A stretch of 64,000 nt of DNA, taken from positions 151,206 through 215,205 of the forward strand of contig VXAU01001870.1 of the NCBI GenBank assembly GCA_013399695.1, given 5' to 3'. Origin of the DNA: Formicarius rufipectus. Lineage: Eukaryota; Chordata; Aves; Passeriformes; Formicariidae. Under the pieces are notes generated by a model. It had not been told where the DNA came from. It worked only from the letters and a program-made list of their open reading frames with translations, and did no database searches. Position numbers and translations under genes: made by a program. Below, piece after piece: positions 10,796-23,286 of the stretch. Numbering within the stretch: the first letter of the stretch is position 1; every line of letters starts with the position of its first letter.

Positions 10796-12943
10796 TGGGT
10801 TCTGGTGAGGTGACAGGGAAGGCTGAAGCTTTTCTGGGTGGATCCTGAAATGTGCCCTGTGTTATGGTTTGCCACTGGCACAGCCAACTCTGCTGCCCTG
10901 CCTGCCCAGGCAGTGTGTGCTGTCTCAGGAAGTGTGCTGTGCTTGCTTCCAGGTCCTCAGGAATCCCAGGGACACAGAAATACAACCTCAACAAGACAAT
11001 CGGTTCAGTCATCCATCTCCTCCTGTAAAACACTGCAAGGTGGCTTAAAAGCAGCCTGACTCACTGTTGTATTTGGGGGAAATTCTTTGCCTAATGGGAG
11101 GTTTCCTATTTCCCAACACTGTTGTCTCAGTTGGGAGCAGAAACATCCAGGAGCCCCTTCTCACCTGAGCATTTCTCTGATCCTATGGCACATGCCATTG
11201 GCAGTTTCCAGTAAACTAATAGGATTATCTCTCCTGGTCAGGCAGAAAATGAGGGTCCATAATAAACTTTGTTGTAACCTCTTTCTAAACATACGGCAGT
11301 CTCTCGGGTTCAACTGTTGCACTCAAATCTGCCTCCTTGAGGAAGAGATGGAAAAGGTTTGGGTTAAAGAAATTAAGAACAGGAAATGCAAATAGGGAGG
11401 GGGGAATGCAGTGAAGCTGTCAAAAGACAAAACATGCAGACAATGTCATCTGCAGCCAAGGGCCCTTTTACTGGGGGCAGCAATAACAGGGTGTGTGACT
11501 GTTCTGGTTAGAACTGCTTCAGTGCAACTGCAGGTGCTTCTCTTTAGCTCTGGGACTTGTGTTTTAGTGGGATCTCTTTGAAACTGAATCTTGATTGGAG
11601 AAACATTTGCTCTCTAAGTCTTGAGAGTTATTTTTTACCCTGAAAATCTAAACAGTAAATTAAAAAAGTCCTGACTGAACCAAGCGTTGCCCTTGCAGCC
11701 AATACTTCTAATGCAAGGAACGTGAAAAGATTTCCTAAGCTGCTACAAGCCCAATATGTGATTCTGGACTCCTTTAAAGCAACATGGAGATTACACTTTG
11801 TGAAGGGCAGGACAAGATAACTAAGAGAGACTTCATTTTTTCACCTACACTGAGTTAGCTCATCTTTGCTCAGAAGCTGGGCTCTGTTTGTTGAGGCATT
11901 TTTGTGATGGGGGCTCTGGGAGCACACAGACAAGGATTTATTAGATTGAATGGAAATCTGGCAAAGACATGTCTTGAACTCTGTCCCTGATTTGGGTTTT
12001 CCATCACAGAATGACTTCTCAGGTAGCTTTGCAGCTACAATATTATTTTTTGTTTGGTCTATTGTAGCCACAGAGCTTCTTTCATGTTGCTTTCTCAGCC
12101 TGTCACGTTGCTGGCAGGAAGGAATTGGAGTGTCACGCCGTGCCCTGGATGCACAGGTTCATCAGCTGCTGGGACACTGATCCTGCACCTGGGCCCTACT
12201 GCTCTTTGGTCATTTTCACAGCTGCCACAAGTTGGTGTCATGCCAGGGCTCGTTGAGAAATGCATTCTCTTTCAAATAAGTCAGGCAGACTGTTCTTGCC
12301 ATTTTTATTGAAGTTCTGGACTCTCATCAAGTTCCCCAGTTTTCCAAAAGCAAAGACTTCCTTGCTGACAATTTGTTTTAAACTTAGAAATGCAACTTAA
12401 TTTTTTATTTTTTTTTTAACATTTGAAGAAATAATTCCTCTTTATTCTCATTTCCATTATCACTAATGAACCTTCTTACATATCAGAGGCTGGTTAGTCC
12501 ATCTGCCTACCCTGAACATGACCATGTCTCTTTGACACTGGTGTCACTTCTTGACCCCTTGCTCCATGGTTGATTCATCCCCCAGTCTCCACTTTGGGTG
12601 AAAGAATGAAAATGCAAGTTAACACCTTCTTGACCATCTGATGACCAGCTCAACATTATCTGAGGTTGTGCAGAATGCAAAAATATATGTAAGAAATATC
12701 AGACAGAAGAAATTACACAGTCACCCAAGTGGTCTGTAGAGCATGTTGATTGCTGTGGGAATGTAGGAAATAAACCTATTTGAGATTGGTCTTTTCTTCT
12801 TTGGAATCTGCAAGTTTCTCTTCGACATGTGCAAACACAATGTCTGCAATATGCTCAGGGTTTACAGAACGTGACACCCATCCACGTCCCCTTTCCCACA
12901 GTTTCTTTTCTGTAGTTGTTGCCTTTGCAAAATCAACATCACC
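10796..12943. other. Intergenic DNA without recognised genes
   Basis: Ordinary A/T-leaning single-copy sequence between two CR1 copies. Nothing nameable seen. Confidence 0.6.
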
Positions 12944-13203
12944 ACAGAATCATGGAATGGTTTGGGTCAGAGTGACCTCACAGATCATTTCATTCCACCC
13001 CCCTGCCATGGGCAGGGACACCTTCCACCAGCCCAGGTTGCTCAGAGCCCCATCCAACCTACCCTTGGACACTTCCAGGGATGGGGCAGCCACAGCTTCT
13101 CTGCCCAACCTGTGCCAGGGCCAAACCACCCTCACAGGGAACAATTTCTTCCCAATATCCAATCTAACCCTGCTCCCTGTCACTTTGAAGCCATTCCCCC
13201 AGT
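12944..13203 (-). mobile_element. CR1 LINE 3' end
   Basis: ACAGAATCATGGAATGGTTT start with all standard CR1 3' blocks to CTTTGAAGCCATTCCCCC. The minus strand reads the ORF2 C-terminal remnant REAVAAPSLEVSKGRLDGAL. Confidence 0.9.
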
Positions 13204-13539
13204 GGTGAATGTCATCTGGCTTGTCCCTCACTGGATAACAGGTAAAGTGCTATTGACCTCCCTGAGTTAAAAGTTGGTTAATTATTGTGACTCCCCTTCT
13301 TATGGTTTTGCATCATTTTGTTTTATTGCCTCTCCAATAAACCAGAGGATTTGTTTGGCCCACTGAGTCCTGGGCTCAGATTTTTTCACCCAGGAAGCAA
13401 CAAACAGTCTCCAATCACCTGGAATGAGTCAGGATAGATCAGTCATCACAATAACTATTTAATAATTAAAAAAATAAATAGATGCTCTTCTCCAAAGAGC
13501 CCTGAACAAACACAATTATGAGCCCTGTTGTTTTATCCA

Positions 13540-14298
13540 TCACTGCTGCTGATTGCTCGTTTGACGTAAGTCAGTCACGTTGTCCTTGGAGAAGCCATTC
13601 CAGAGCTCTGAGCTGTGGCCCGTGAAATCACAAGCACACAATAAATTGGTGAATTGTAAACAGTTAATTGAGGGGACCAGAAAAAATTTAGTCCTAATCA
13701 AGGCATTTTGGTCCACGCCCTGCAACAAAAAATAGCCAACAATAACACGCACGCATGAGGTTGGGGATTGAATGATGTGTTCAAATCTCATGATCCAAGG
13801 ACACAGCTTGCTCAGCTCATCTGGGCTTACTGGCCCCTTGGATTTTGGCCAAACACTTTTCAGCAGGCTGTGGCTTCCAAAACAAACATGCCTTTGCATT
13901 GAGCTGGATGCAGAGCTTGGCTGGAGAGAGAAAAAGAAATCTCTGCTTGAGGCTGCATACTTGGTTGTTTGTTTTGTGATTTGATTTCCCCCCCCAGTGA
14001 CAGCTGCTTCCTCAGCCAGGGCTGGCCACTGCAGTTCACTGCAATTGCAGTCTGCATTACATACATTAAACCTAGAGATTCCCACAGTGTTTAGCTGAGG
14101 TTCTGCCTCCTCAGTTACCCAACAGCTGGAAGAGATTCCTGCTTCCTCCTTTACTCCTGGGTCCTGACAAGGAAACCAAATGCCCCCCTGGCTTCTGCTG
14201 AGGCACTGTGATTCCAAATATGAGGCACAGGAGCTTGCAGGTGGGTCTTCTTCCAGGGAACAGTCATCTGTAGTTAAATTCCTAATTGTCTCCTCCAT
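13540..14298 (-). other. Unassigned 252-codon open frame
   Basis: Longest open frame in the FGF23-FGF6 interval, ATG at 14298. Composition is serine-, cysteine- and asparagine-rich with no domain, signal peptide or membrane segment that I recognise. It does not overlap a CR1. No human gene is known at this position. Chance is the default explanation; it could be a lineage-specific gene, part of a lncRNA or a decayed element. Confidence 0.12.
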
Positions 14299-14345
14299 TG
14301 CTTAAACCCGTGTAGAGCAGAGCGGCTTCAGTGAATGCCAAAATT

Positions 14346-14481
14346 AAAAAAACCAAACCAAACAACCAAACATAAACCAACAACAACAAAAAAACAACCA
14401 AACCAACCAACCAACCAAATAAAAAAAACAAACAAAAACACACACACACAAAAAAACCCAAAACAAACAAACAAACAAAAC
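14346..14481. repeat. (AAACC)n/(AAC)n/(AACC)n simple repeat
   Basis: A/C-only stretch broken by a short (AC)n run. Upstream neighbour of the 252-codon ORF at 13540-14298 on the minus strand. Confidence 0.95.
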
Positions 14482-14826
14482 CAAATAATTATCGAAAAAT
14501 TATTTGGGGCTGTTTATATTCTTTTATAAACACATCTTAAATAAGATGGCAAATACTGCCCAGGACTCTTAAGTCAGCGAGAGACCTTTAGATCGTGGTC
14601 TCCAAATATCTGGAAAAAGTGCTGAATATCCTCTGCTTTCCATAGGAACAGTGGGAATGGGTTTGGGCACTGCCGAGCTCTGTAAGGATAGAGTGTTTCA
14701 CAATATTTTAATGTGTTGGCCAATCACTTAATGCAATGCAGACAAGTGCCTCACCCCACTGTCATGCTCTGCCCTAAATGAATGTCTGGCTGTTCCCTTG
14801 AGAGGTTGGAGGGGGGAATCCCTGGA

Positions 14827-15385
14827 TGTCACAGGTTCCTGTGGCTGAATTTTAGTAGAAGGTGGGGGCTCTCCAGGATGGTCTCTGTTAGAAGCTGCCA
14901 GAAGCTTCTCCTGTCCTGTGGAGCCAAGGACAGCCAGGGCCAGGAGGGACCTCCTGCTGGTGGACAGAGTGGAGCCAATTAAGAATCACAGTCAGAGCTC
15001 TGGGATAACAGAGTTAAGAATTAGGAGTGTGGGGCAGTTGGAAATTCCAGCCAAGAGAGAACAACGCAGAGACCAAGGGTGGAGCAGGAGGAGGAGAAGG
15101 AGGGACCCCACGCTGGAGCAGGGCGGGGGAAAGGACTAAAAGCTATTCCCCCTCCCTCTGCAGCCCATGGAGATCCATCGTGGTGCACAGACCCCCCTGC
15201 AGCCCATGGGGTGACCCACAGGCTAAGAGCAATGGCAGAACCAACAACCCACTGCAATCCCCCATTCCCTGCTCCCTCCAACTGTTGGAAAAAGTGAGGA
15301 GTAGGAGGAGAAAGGTGTTCTTAAGACTGATTTCTTTCTTACGTTTTAGTTTTAGTTCTTGTTAGCAATAAATTGAAGTATTTTA
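14827..15385 (+). mobile_element. Probable endogenous retrovirus solo LTR, non-coding
   Basis: Begins TGTCACAGGTTCCTGTGGCT and shares over 200 bp with the fold-back at 50308-50621 (GTTAGAAGCTGCCAGAAGCT, CCAATTAAGAATCACAGTC). A poly(A) signal AATAAA lies at about 15368. Length, TG start and internal poly(A) signal suggest an LTR; no target duplication or viral gene is visible and the right edge is uncertain. Confidence 0.5.
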
Positions 15386-15394
15386 GCCATCAAA

Positions 15395-15700
15395 GCAACC
15401 ATGAAGTGAAGCCATGGCATGTCAGGTCGCACAGCTGTAGGGAAGTGTTGACTTCCCTTCTGGAGGCCACATCTAACAGCGTGTCTAGTTTGGAGGTCCA
15501 CATTGCAAGAGGGATGTTGAGAACCAGGAGCAAGTCCAGACTGGGTCGAGGATGTACACGGAGAGGCTGTTGGAGCAGGGTTTGCTCATCCTGGTGGGGA
15601 CGAGGGGGCAAATCCGGCTGCGGTTGCAGAACCTCTGTAGGAACCTTTTCCTGGAGGTGTCTTTCTTCTCCAGTTCCAAAATAAGGAAGGTTGTACAGAA
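15395..15700 (+). mobile_element. Degraded CR1-like fragment
   Basis: TTCTGGAGGCCACATCTAAC, CAAGTCCAGACTGGGT and GGAGAGGCTGTTGGAGCAGG resemble the CR1 region upstream of the 3' end, but it is strongly diverged. Orientation inferred from that similarity. Confidence 0.4.
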
Positions 15701-16654
15701 CAGTGGAAATTCATGTTAACCTCTCCCTAATATTGCCAACTTCCAGGCAAGCATGTTCATCTCCAGAGTTCTGAGGGTGTTATCTCCATCCAAGGGGGTC
15801 CCAGGTGTGATCAGACAGGGCCATTAAGGTCAAATAGTGCCTTCAGGGCTTCAGCAGCAGCCCCTGCCCAGCCAGAGCTGGGATCAGGAGACACCTGCTG
15901 TTGAGGGATGGGACTGATGGGGGGCACTGGTGGGATTTTCTGGGGTGTTGAGCTGCAGTGGAGCCAGCAAAGTGGAAAGGGAGTGATTTAGGGCAGGTGG
16001 CTCCATGCTGGGGCTGACTGGTTTCCAGCAGGGCCAGGCAGTGCCTTGGCTTGTGTGGTGTTTTCCTGCCTGTGGGAAGCTGGGGACAGGCATTCCAGAG
16101 CTGCTGGAGACCCTGTGACGTCCGTGCTGAGGCCTCCTCTGCGCAACAACAAGTTCCAATAAGGACAAAAAGACCAGGAGGCAGTGAGGTCCAGGGGGCC
16201 CCATGAGACTGCAGTGCTGCATCTCACCTCCCTGCTCCCACTCTTAGGATCAGCCCTGGGATCCAGCATGGGAAGTCACAGAGCCCCCATGGGAGACCTG
16301 GATCAAACACTCTGAGAAAGCCTGAACCTGCTGCCCACCCTCATTAGAGCAGCAGAAATGTCAGGTGACACTTAGGGACATAAATTACAGTGACCTCAAC
16401 CCGTTCATGCTCACATTCGAAAGAAATAATTAGCACTAAGATGTCTCAAAGAACCATCACGTGAAGCAGGAAGGATTTTTTTATTTCTTTTCCTGCAATA
16501 CGGAGAATAAGGACCTGTTAAATGAAATGTTATGCTTTCTGCCATAAAATTTTATGGATCTGAAAAGGAAATGAGGGAAAAACTCAGGAAAAATTGAAAG
16601 GTTTTCAGTTATCGCTTTTCTGATGTAGCTGCACAAGTTACCTGAAAGCTTTTT

Positions 16655-16880
16655 GGGGTTGTACTTTTTGGGTTGTTGTTTTGGGGCTTTGATTTTGCTT
16701 TTTTGGTTGGTTTTCTTGGGTTTGGTTTTTGGTTGGTTGGTTGGTTGGTTTTGTTTTGTTTGTTTGTTTGTTTGTTTGGGGAGGTTGTTGTTGTTGTTAT
16801 TTTGTTTGGTTTGTTTTTCTGAATTGGGAGCCTATTTGTTTTCCTTTGAAGAAAGCCCTGGCTACTTTTTTTTTTTTTTT
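16655..16880. repeat. T/G-rich (TTGG)n/(TTTG)n/(GTT)n simple repeat
   Basis: Long T/G-rich tract ending in a poly-T run at 16867-16880. Confidence 0.92.
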
Positions 16881-16997
16881 CATGAAACTCTGGTACCTGC
16901 TACTCTCCACCACCTAGTTGGTGGAGAAGTGGCATTACTGTGATGCTTCAGGCTTTGCTCCTGATCAATAAAAGCATCTCTAGTAGATCATGAACGT

Positions 16998-17427
16998 CCC
17001 TGGTGCTGGAACACCTTTCCTATGGAGAAGGGCTGAAAAGTTGGGATTGTTCAGCCTGGAGAGGAGAAGGTTCCAGGGAAACCTGAGAGCCCCTTCCAGA
17101 ACCATAAGGGAACCCACAGGGAAGATGGAGAGAGACTCTTTCCAAGGGCCTGGAGGAACAGGACAAGGGGGAATGGCTTCAAAGTGACAGAGGGCAGGGT
17201 TAGATTGGATATTGGGAAGAAATCCCTCCCTGTGAGGGTGGGCAGGCCCTGGCACAGGTTGGGCAGAGAAGCTGTGGCTGCCCCATCCCTGGAAGTGTCC
17301 AAGGCCAGGTTGGATGGGGCTCTGAGCATCCTGGGCTGGTGGAAGGTGTCCCTGCCCGTGGCAGGGGGTTGGAACTGGATGATTTTTAAGGTCCCTTTCA
17401 ACAGAAATCCCTCTAGGATTCTATGAA
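16998..17427 (+). mobile_element. CR1 LINE 3' end (about 430 bp)
   Basis: Plus-orientation copy: GGATTGTTCAGCCTGGAGAG near its start, GGGGGTTGGAACTGGATGAT near its end, finishing ATTCTATGA. It encodes the ORF2 tail in frame (GRVRLDIGKK, REAVAAPSLEVSKARLDGAL), one of the better-preserved copies here. Confidence 0.92.
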
Positions 17428-17676
17428 CTGAAGACTGCATCATTTGCGGTCCCTTACGGTGCCAGAGCATCATTTCTGTTGATGAGATCAGTGAAGTAGA
17501 AGGAAAAAGTGGGATTTTTTTAACATGCTTCAGAATCTCTCTCTTCAGTATAGTTTAGAAAAGAGTGGTGGTGCTTTCTGCTTTCCCAAAGTGCCCCACT
17601 CTGCTAAACACTATTTCCTGCCACAGGGCTCATGAGGAACAGCAGATGGATTAAATGAGCCTTGTCATTTTATATT

Positions 17677-18165
17677 CTAGAACCATGCAGTAATTGGGGT
17701 TGGAAGGGACATTTAAAGGTCATGTAGTCCAATCCCCTTGCAATGAGCAGGAACATTTTCAACTGACCGTGATGCTCAGAGCCCTATCCAGCCTGACCTT
17801 TAATGTTTCCAGGGATGGGACATCCACCAGCACTCTGGGCAACCTGTGCCAGTGTTTCGCCACCCTCATTGTAAAGAACTTTTTCCTTATATCTGGTCTG
17901 AATCCACCTTCTTTTAGTTTAAAGCCAATACCCCTTGTCCTGTCACAACAGGCCCTACTAAAAACTCTGTCCCCAAGAACTGAAAGGCTGCCCTCAGGTC
18001 TCCCTGGAGCCTCCTCCTCTCCAGGCTGAACAACCCCAATCCTCTCAACCTTTCCTCACAGCAGAGCTGCTCCATCCCTCTGATCACCTTGTTGGCCTCC
18101 TGTGGACCTGCTCCAGCAGGTCCATGCCCATGTCCTCTGTGTGGCACTGCCACTGAGCCCCAGGC
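17677..18165 (-). mobile_element. CR1 LINE 3' end, older subfamily
   Basis: AACCATGCAGTAATTGGGGT start, with TGCAATGAGCAGGAACATTT in place of the CCATGGGCAGGGACACC block, so a different subfamily from most copies here. Continues to CTCCAGCAGGTCCATGCCC. Confidence 0.88.
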
Positions 18166-18325
18166 TTGGCTTTGCAAAAACCTTGGAAAACCTTCAGACT
18201 GGAAAATTTGGAGTGCAAACCAGGTGAAAACGGATCAATTTACCTGCCTAGTGTTAGGAAAAGTTCCTTAGCAAGGAGAAACCTGAATCTCAAACACTCT
18301 GATGTGGCTTCACAGGTAAAAATTG

Positions 18326-18392
18326 TATATACCCTATATATGTAATATAGAATTATATAACCCTATAGAATTATATAACCCTATATAATGGT
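18326..18392. repeat. AT-rich tandem repeat, 22-bp unit
   Basis: TATAGAATTATATAACCC repeated from about 18346, preceded by TA-rich sequence. Confidence 0.85.
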
Positions 18393-18652
18393 TCAACAGC
18401 TCCCAACAAAGGGAGGGATTGGGAGCCTCTGTCCACTCACAGCCAGAAGATGGGAACCTCCTTTCCCACTTGTGCTCAGGTCCAGGGTACAGAATCTCTC
18501 TTGGCCTCTCACATCTCGCTGCTAAAAGGCAAAATAACCACCAGAGGGCAATGATGGTAATCATAACAGCTAATTAAAAATGGCAGTAATCAGCCTTAGG
18601 AGGCCAGGCTCTTTTAACTCCTAACGGACAGTAAGTGGCCTTTACACTGCAG

Positions 18653-18990
18653 AATGGAGTCACAGAATGATGGAAAGGTTTGGGTCGGAAGGGATCTTAA
18701 GGACCATTTTGTTCCACCCCCCTGCCATGGGCAGGGACACCTCCCACCAGCCCAGGGTGCTCAGAGCCCCATCCAACCTGGCCTTGGACACTTCCAGGGA
18801 TGGGGCAGCCACAGCTTCTCTGCCCAACCTGTTTATCTTCATGTCTCTCCTCTGTCCTTACTCCAACAGGTCCATGTCCTGTCTGTGCTGGGAGCCCAGG
18901 GCTGGAGGCAGCTCTGCAGGGGGGGGTCTCCCCACCGGGGGAGTTTCGGGGTGCCAGCACTGACACTGATGCTGCCCTTTGCCCTTAACG
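18653..18990 (-). mobile_element. CR1 LINE 3' end with internal deletion
   Basis: Standard 3' blocks from 18656 to CCCAACCTG (about 18830), then a jump directly to the CTCCAACAGGTCCATGTCC region normally about 250 bp farther on. An internal deletion of that size is the simplest explanation. Confidence 0.85.
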
Positions 18991-21900
18991 TGGTTAATAC
19001 AGAATGGCTGAATCAAGGAGAAAAAGAACACCCAAATATTAAGAGGGATTTAGAGTCAGAACACTACCAAAAATGTATAAAATTTTATTTTAGGAATACA
19101 TTAAACTATTGTGCGCAGCACATACATATAAAAATAGAAGCAATTTCACAAACAGTTGATTGGACAGTTTCATGTTTCTTGCAAATTTACAGTCTCAGTT
19201 GTGAGTCCATATTGAGTACAGAATATGAGGTATATTTTAGTGAAGAACAAAAAAAAAAAAAAAAGGCAGTATGAGAACTTTGGCACCATTTCACTGTGCA
19301 AAATAAAACCTTGGAATTGAAATAGTGAGGTATACAAATATTACTCTGCTTTCCCAGTGTGTGTGTCTGTGTCTGTACCTCTGCATGTTTAGGACAAACA
19401 CACTTATTTAAGAACATGATTCAGTTCTAACGGGGGTGGATTAAATCTGAAATTGTTATGGGATTTGCCTGAGGGAGGAGAAGCCTTGAAAACAGGGATC
19501 AGCTCCACGGGAGAATCCCATGTGCAAAACATGGGCAGGACAGGCTGGGATGTTCACAGCCGTGATTTCAGAGCCTGTAACCCATGTCAGCACCTCCCCT
19601 TCATGCACACTTTGGTGAGACACGATTTGCAGTCCCTAATTTGGCCCTGGTTTGGGGAATCCCCTCACTCCTGTGAGTTTCCTTTGTGCAGTCACACAGC
19701 CATGGAACTTCTCTTTTGGAAGAAGGTGCCGTGGAAGGGTTTGCCAGGTGATGTTCATATTCCCTCCACAGCCTCCGTGTCATGTGCATTGGGCTTGCAA
19801 ATGGTCTGGGTTGTGCCAGCTCAAAAGATTTGTTCTGAGGGATGCAAAAGCACTGGTGGGCTTCCTAAATCCTCCCAGGCAGGTGATCCTGGCCTAGGAG
19901 GAGGTGGCATTTAGCCAGTCAAGCACGAGGCAGAAGAGGATCAGGCCATTTCTCAGGCATAACTCAGTTGCATACCTTCCTGCATCCTGCCACCCTGAGC
20001 AGCCCTTGGACTGCTTGCTGTGTGTCGAAACACTGCCCAGCTCCTTTCTGGAAAGCAGACATGCATTCATTAAAGAAGCACCTCAGTCAAAGCATCCTAT
20101 CCCACTGGTCTAAACCCTCACAGTGCTTCAGTTCTTCCCTGTTTGTGCTGCAGGGGTTTCTTCCCACAGTTACCCCTCCTGGCATATCATATTAGTCAGG
20201 ATTCCTGGCACTGGGAGACTCTTTTTGATTTCAGCCTTGACTTCAGTGTTGGTGTGGCTTGCACTGATGTGTAGTAAGGAAAAAAACCCAGTATTGTAGA
20301 GAGGAACTCAGCAGAGTGACTGGTGGGGCTCTCCAAATGCCCACCAAAGCTGCAGCTGCAAGGACCTGCAGTTCTTAAGAACAACCCCAGCCGACCAGGC
20401 TGTGTCTGGACAGAGTTACAGAATCACAGAACCATGAAGGTTGCAAAACACCTCCAAGATCATTGGCTACAACCTTTGACTGACCCCCACTTTGTCACCC
20501 AGCCCAGAGCACTGAGTGCCACGTCCAGTCATTCCCTGGGGACTCCATCACCTCCCTGGGCAATGCCTGACCACCCTTTATGTGAAAAAATTTGTCCTGA
20601 TGTCCAACCTGAACTTCCCCTAGTGCAGCTTGAGGCCAATTCCTGCTGTCCTGACTTCTTGTGGCCTGGTTTATGGGGGTTTTTTCCTCACCTTGACCAG
20701 TGTGTGCAAAACAGATCCAATGAGTCTGACTCTCACCTTCTGTCAGCTTTGGCAACACCAAATTTCCTTAGGCTGCCCTGGCTCATGAGGGACCAGACTT
20801 CATCCTGTCCTCAGGACACTGGTTCAAGCTGTAACCAGAAACAAACTTGCATGCCAGCATTCAAACATCCATGTACTGCTCCATCCTTCTTCAAACTTAA
20901 TTCCAAAGGCAATTGGGAATACAACACCAGGATACAGGTTGCCAGCTAATGTATTTCAGCACAGGTGTCGTCTTCCTGTCTGTCCCTCCAGGGACTCTAT
21001 GTGACTGTCTGATACCCTCTAAACTTTCCCCTGACCCCCTCTCTCTGCTCAGAACATCCTGATTTTTCACTTAAAATGCAATTTTTTTCCAAAGCAAACT
21101 GCTCTGCGTGTTGGGGATGAACTAAGTGTGACAACTTGACTTCTCTCTGGATACTGCAAGCCCAGAAAATTAAGAGCAACTCCTTTCCTTCCAAAGCATC
21201 CTCCAAGCATCTCGTTCATATCCTCTAAGCAGCATTCCACTCTTTCCCTCTTCATTTACACTGTGATCACCACTTACATTTCAGCCAAATAAATTCGAGC
21301 ATAAATCACACAAAAGCCACTGGAAAAGTGTATTTTGCTCCCAAAACAATTGCCCTGGCAGCTTTCAGGAACCTTGGCTGCAGACGCATCCTTGTGGGTG
21401 TGTTCTTTGGGCCAAACCTTCTGCACCTCTCCTAAACTGATCGCCTCTGAGGACCTGGCCCTGCCAGTGCTGGTCATGCATGTCAGAAGGCTCAAATTCC
21501 TCACCAATAGACACCCCCTGCAAATAGAATGGCATGTCAAGGCTGGGCAGAGCCCCGTGTGGGCTGGACAGGGGAGATAATCTTGCACTCACATATTCCC
21601 TGGTGCAGCAGGGTGGCCCATCTGTGCTGCAAATGCTCCTGCTCTGACATTGCACCCAAGCTCGTTTCAAATTTAGGAGCATGCCACCAATGCAGGAATC
21701 CCAAGGCCTCTGCTAACTGACACTTATGGGGACTATTGACTTAGGGCCTCTCAAAATACCCTTTCAAAGGCACAGAGAATGCAGCTTCATTGGTGATCTG
21801 GGAGAAGGTTGTCAAAATAGCAAGGCGAGGTTATGCCCCATACGACTTCCAGGAGCTTGCTGTGCTCTTTTTGAAACTGATGCTTTGCAAGTGACAGAAA

Positions 21901-23109
21901 TGGGAATTATGGCACAAATTCCTCTGTCCCAACCTGGGAAGGTTGGCTTATATAGCCTCCTTCTTTCTCTGCTCCTTCATACCTCGTGAGATATGAGAGA
22001 GAAGAAGCAAATATATCTAAGGCAGGAAACAGAAAATTCAAAAGAGGGAAGTTTTCTAAAACATCCCTTTGCTGGGAACTTCCATGGATTTCTCACATTT
22101 TATAAACTGCAACCCACAGACCAGTTCTAGCTCTTAGCCATTAACAAGGTTCAGCCTAAATGAAACTCAGTGCCTTTAAATATTTGTGTTCCTTTATGTG
22201 TGTGTGCTTATAAAGGCACCTGGGCTTCGAGAGACTGGGATGATTGATTCATTAAAAGTATGTCATTACATAGACACCCACTCACACATCCCATGTCTAT
22301 ATATATATATACACAAGCATTTATATTAAAGATGTACACATCTCTATTTGAGGTAAGTCTAAACTAAGCTCACAAAATGCCATTCAAAATCCTCAGCTCC
22401 AAATAAGTTTTGCACTTGGGACCCGTCTGGGATTTCTCCTGTGGCCCTTCCTATGGGAAATCGATGATAGATCCTTATTTTGCCAACCAGTCCATGTGAG
22501 GAAAGCTTGGACAATCCCTCCAGAGACAGAGGGGTTCTGGGGATAGGCAATTTGGTGGTGTAGAATTGGCACCCTAATGATCAAAACGGGGTGAGGGCTT
22601 CCCAAGGCAGGGCACAGTGTGTAGGAGGGGAGGTGCAGGCAGATATTCAGGTGGAGTGAACTGCCTGAAGCTCTGGTGGAGCAAAATCATCTGGTGATTT
22701 GGCCCATGGTATGTAAACAGCTCACCACGAAAGGTTATCATCTGAGGTAAATAATAGTAAATAACCCATGAGAGAGTGGATGGTTGCCCACAGCCATTCC
22801 AAATACTCCTTTTGTACACTTTTGTATACTTTTCTTCCAAATCCTTTGCACTCCAGCTTGCTTTTTTCCTCTGTACAGCACCAAAGGAGGCACAGAGCCA
22901 TGTAAAATTCGTACAGAGTAGAAGAGAAGCAGCATCTTATTACATATGCAATGTGATGAACCTAGTACAAATATTTCTATCCAAATATACACATACACAT
23001 ATAGAGATTGTTTTTTTCCAATGACCAGTATAAATACTTTACCTGGGAGATTATTCCCCATGTGCAAAATGAAACAGTTTTTTTTTCCTGGGATTGAATC
23101 TTCGTGTGT
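18991..23109. other. Intergenic DNA and FGF6 3' flank
   Basis: Contains the CR1 at 20411-20835. The right part, up to 23109, must include the FGF6 3' UTR, but no single poly(A) signal stands out. No other gene seen. Confidence 0.55.
20411..20835 (-). mobile_element. CR1 LINE 3' end (divergent subfamily)
   Basis: AGAATCACAGAACCATGAAG start, then TGTCACCCAGCCCAGAGCAC and CCTCCCTGGGCAATGCCTGA. Closely related to the copy at 55050-55440 (same AGAGCACTGAGTGCCAC block). Confidence 0.82.
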
Positions 23110-23286
23110 TCATATTCTGGGTAAGAAGTGGGTCACAGTCATGGCAGGAGAAACCTTGTTTCCTCTCTTCACCCTCCCGTGTTTGCTGAGGGCTATGTAA
23201 GCCCCACGGTAAGCTTTGGACTCATAGGCATTGTAGTTGTTGGGCAGCAAGGTTTCCTTGAATTTACACTCATCTTGGAAAACAGC
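23110..23286 (-). CDS. FGF6: FGF6 coding exon 3
   Basis: 177 nt in phase 0 from acceptor AG 23288-23287 to the stop at 23112-23110. Reads AVFQDECKFKETLLPNNYNA and ends VTHFLPRI. It carries the main heparin-binding loop. Confidence 0.96.
   Translation of the reverse strand, partial: AVFQDECKFKETLLPNNYNAYESKAYRGAYIALSKHGRVKRGNKVSPAMTVTHFLPRI

Noticed and set aside
18654..19274. 206-codon plus-strand frame
   Set aside because: First half is antisense CR1, the rest is A/T-rich sequence with no domain.
20323..20949. 208-codon plus-strand frame
   Set aside because: Mostly antisense CR1 (20411-20835); sister copies elsewhere show the same words in other frames.
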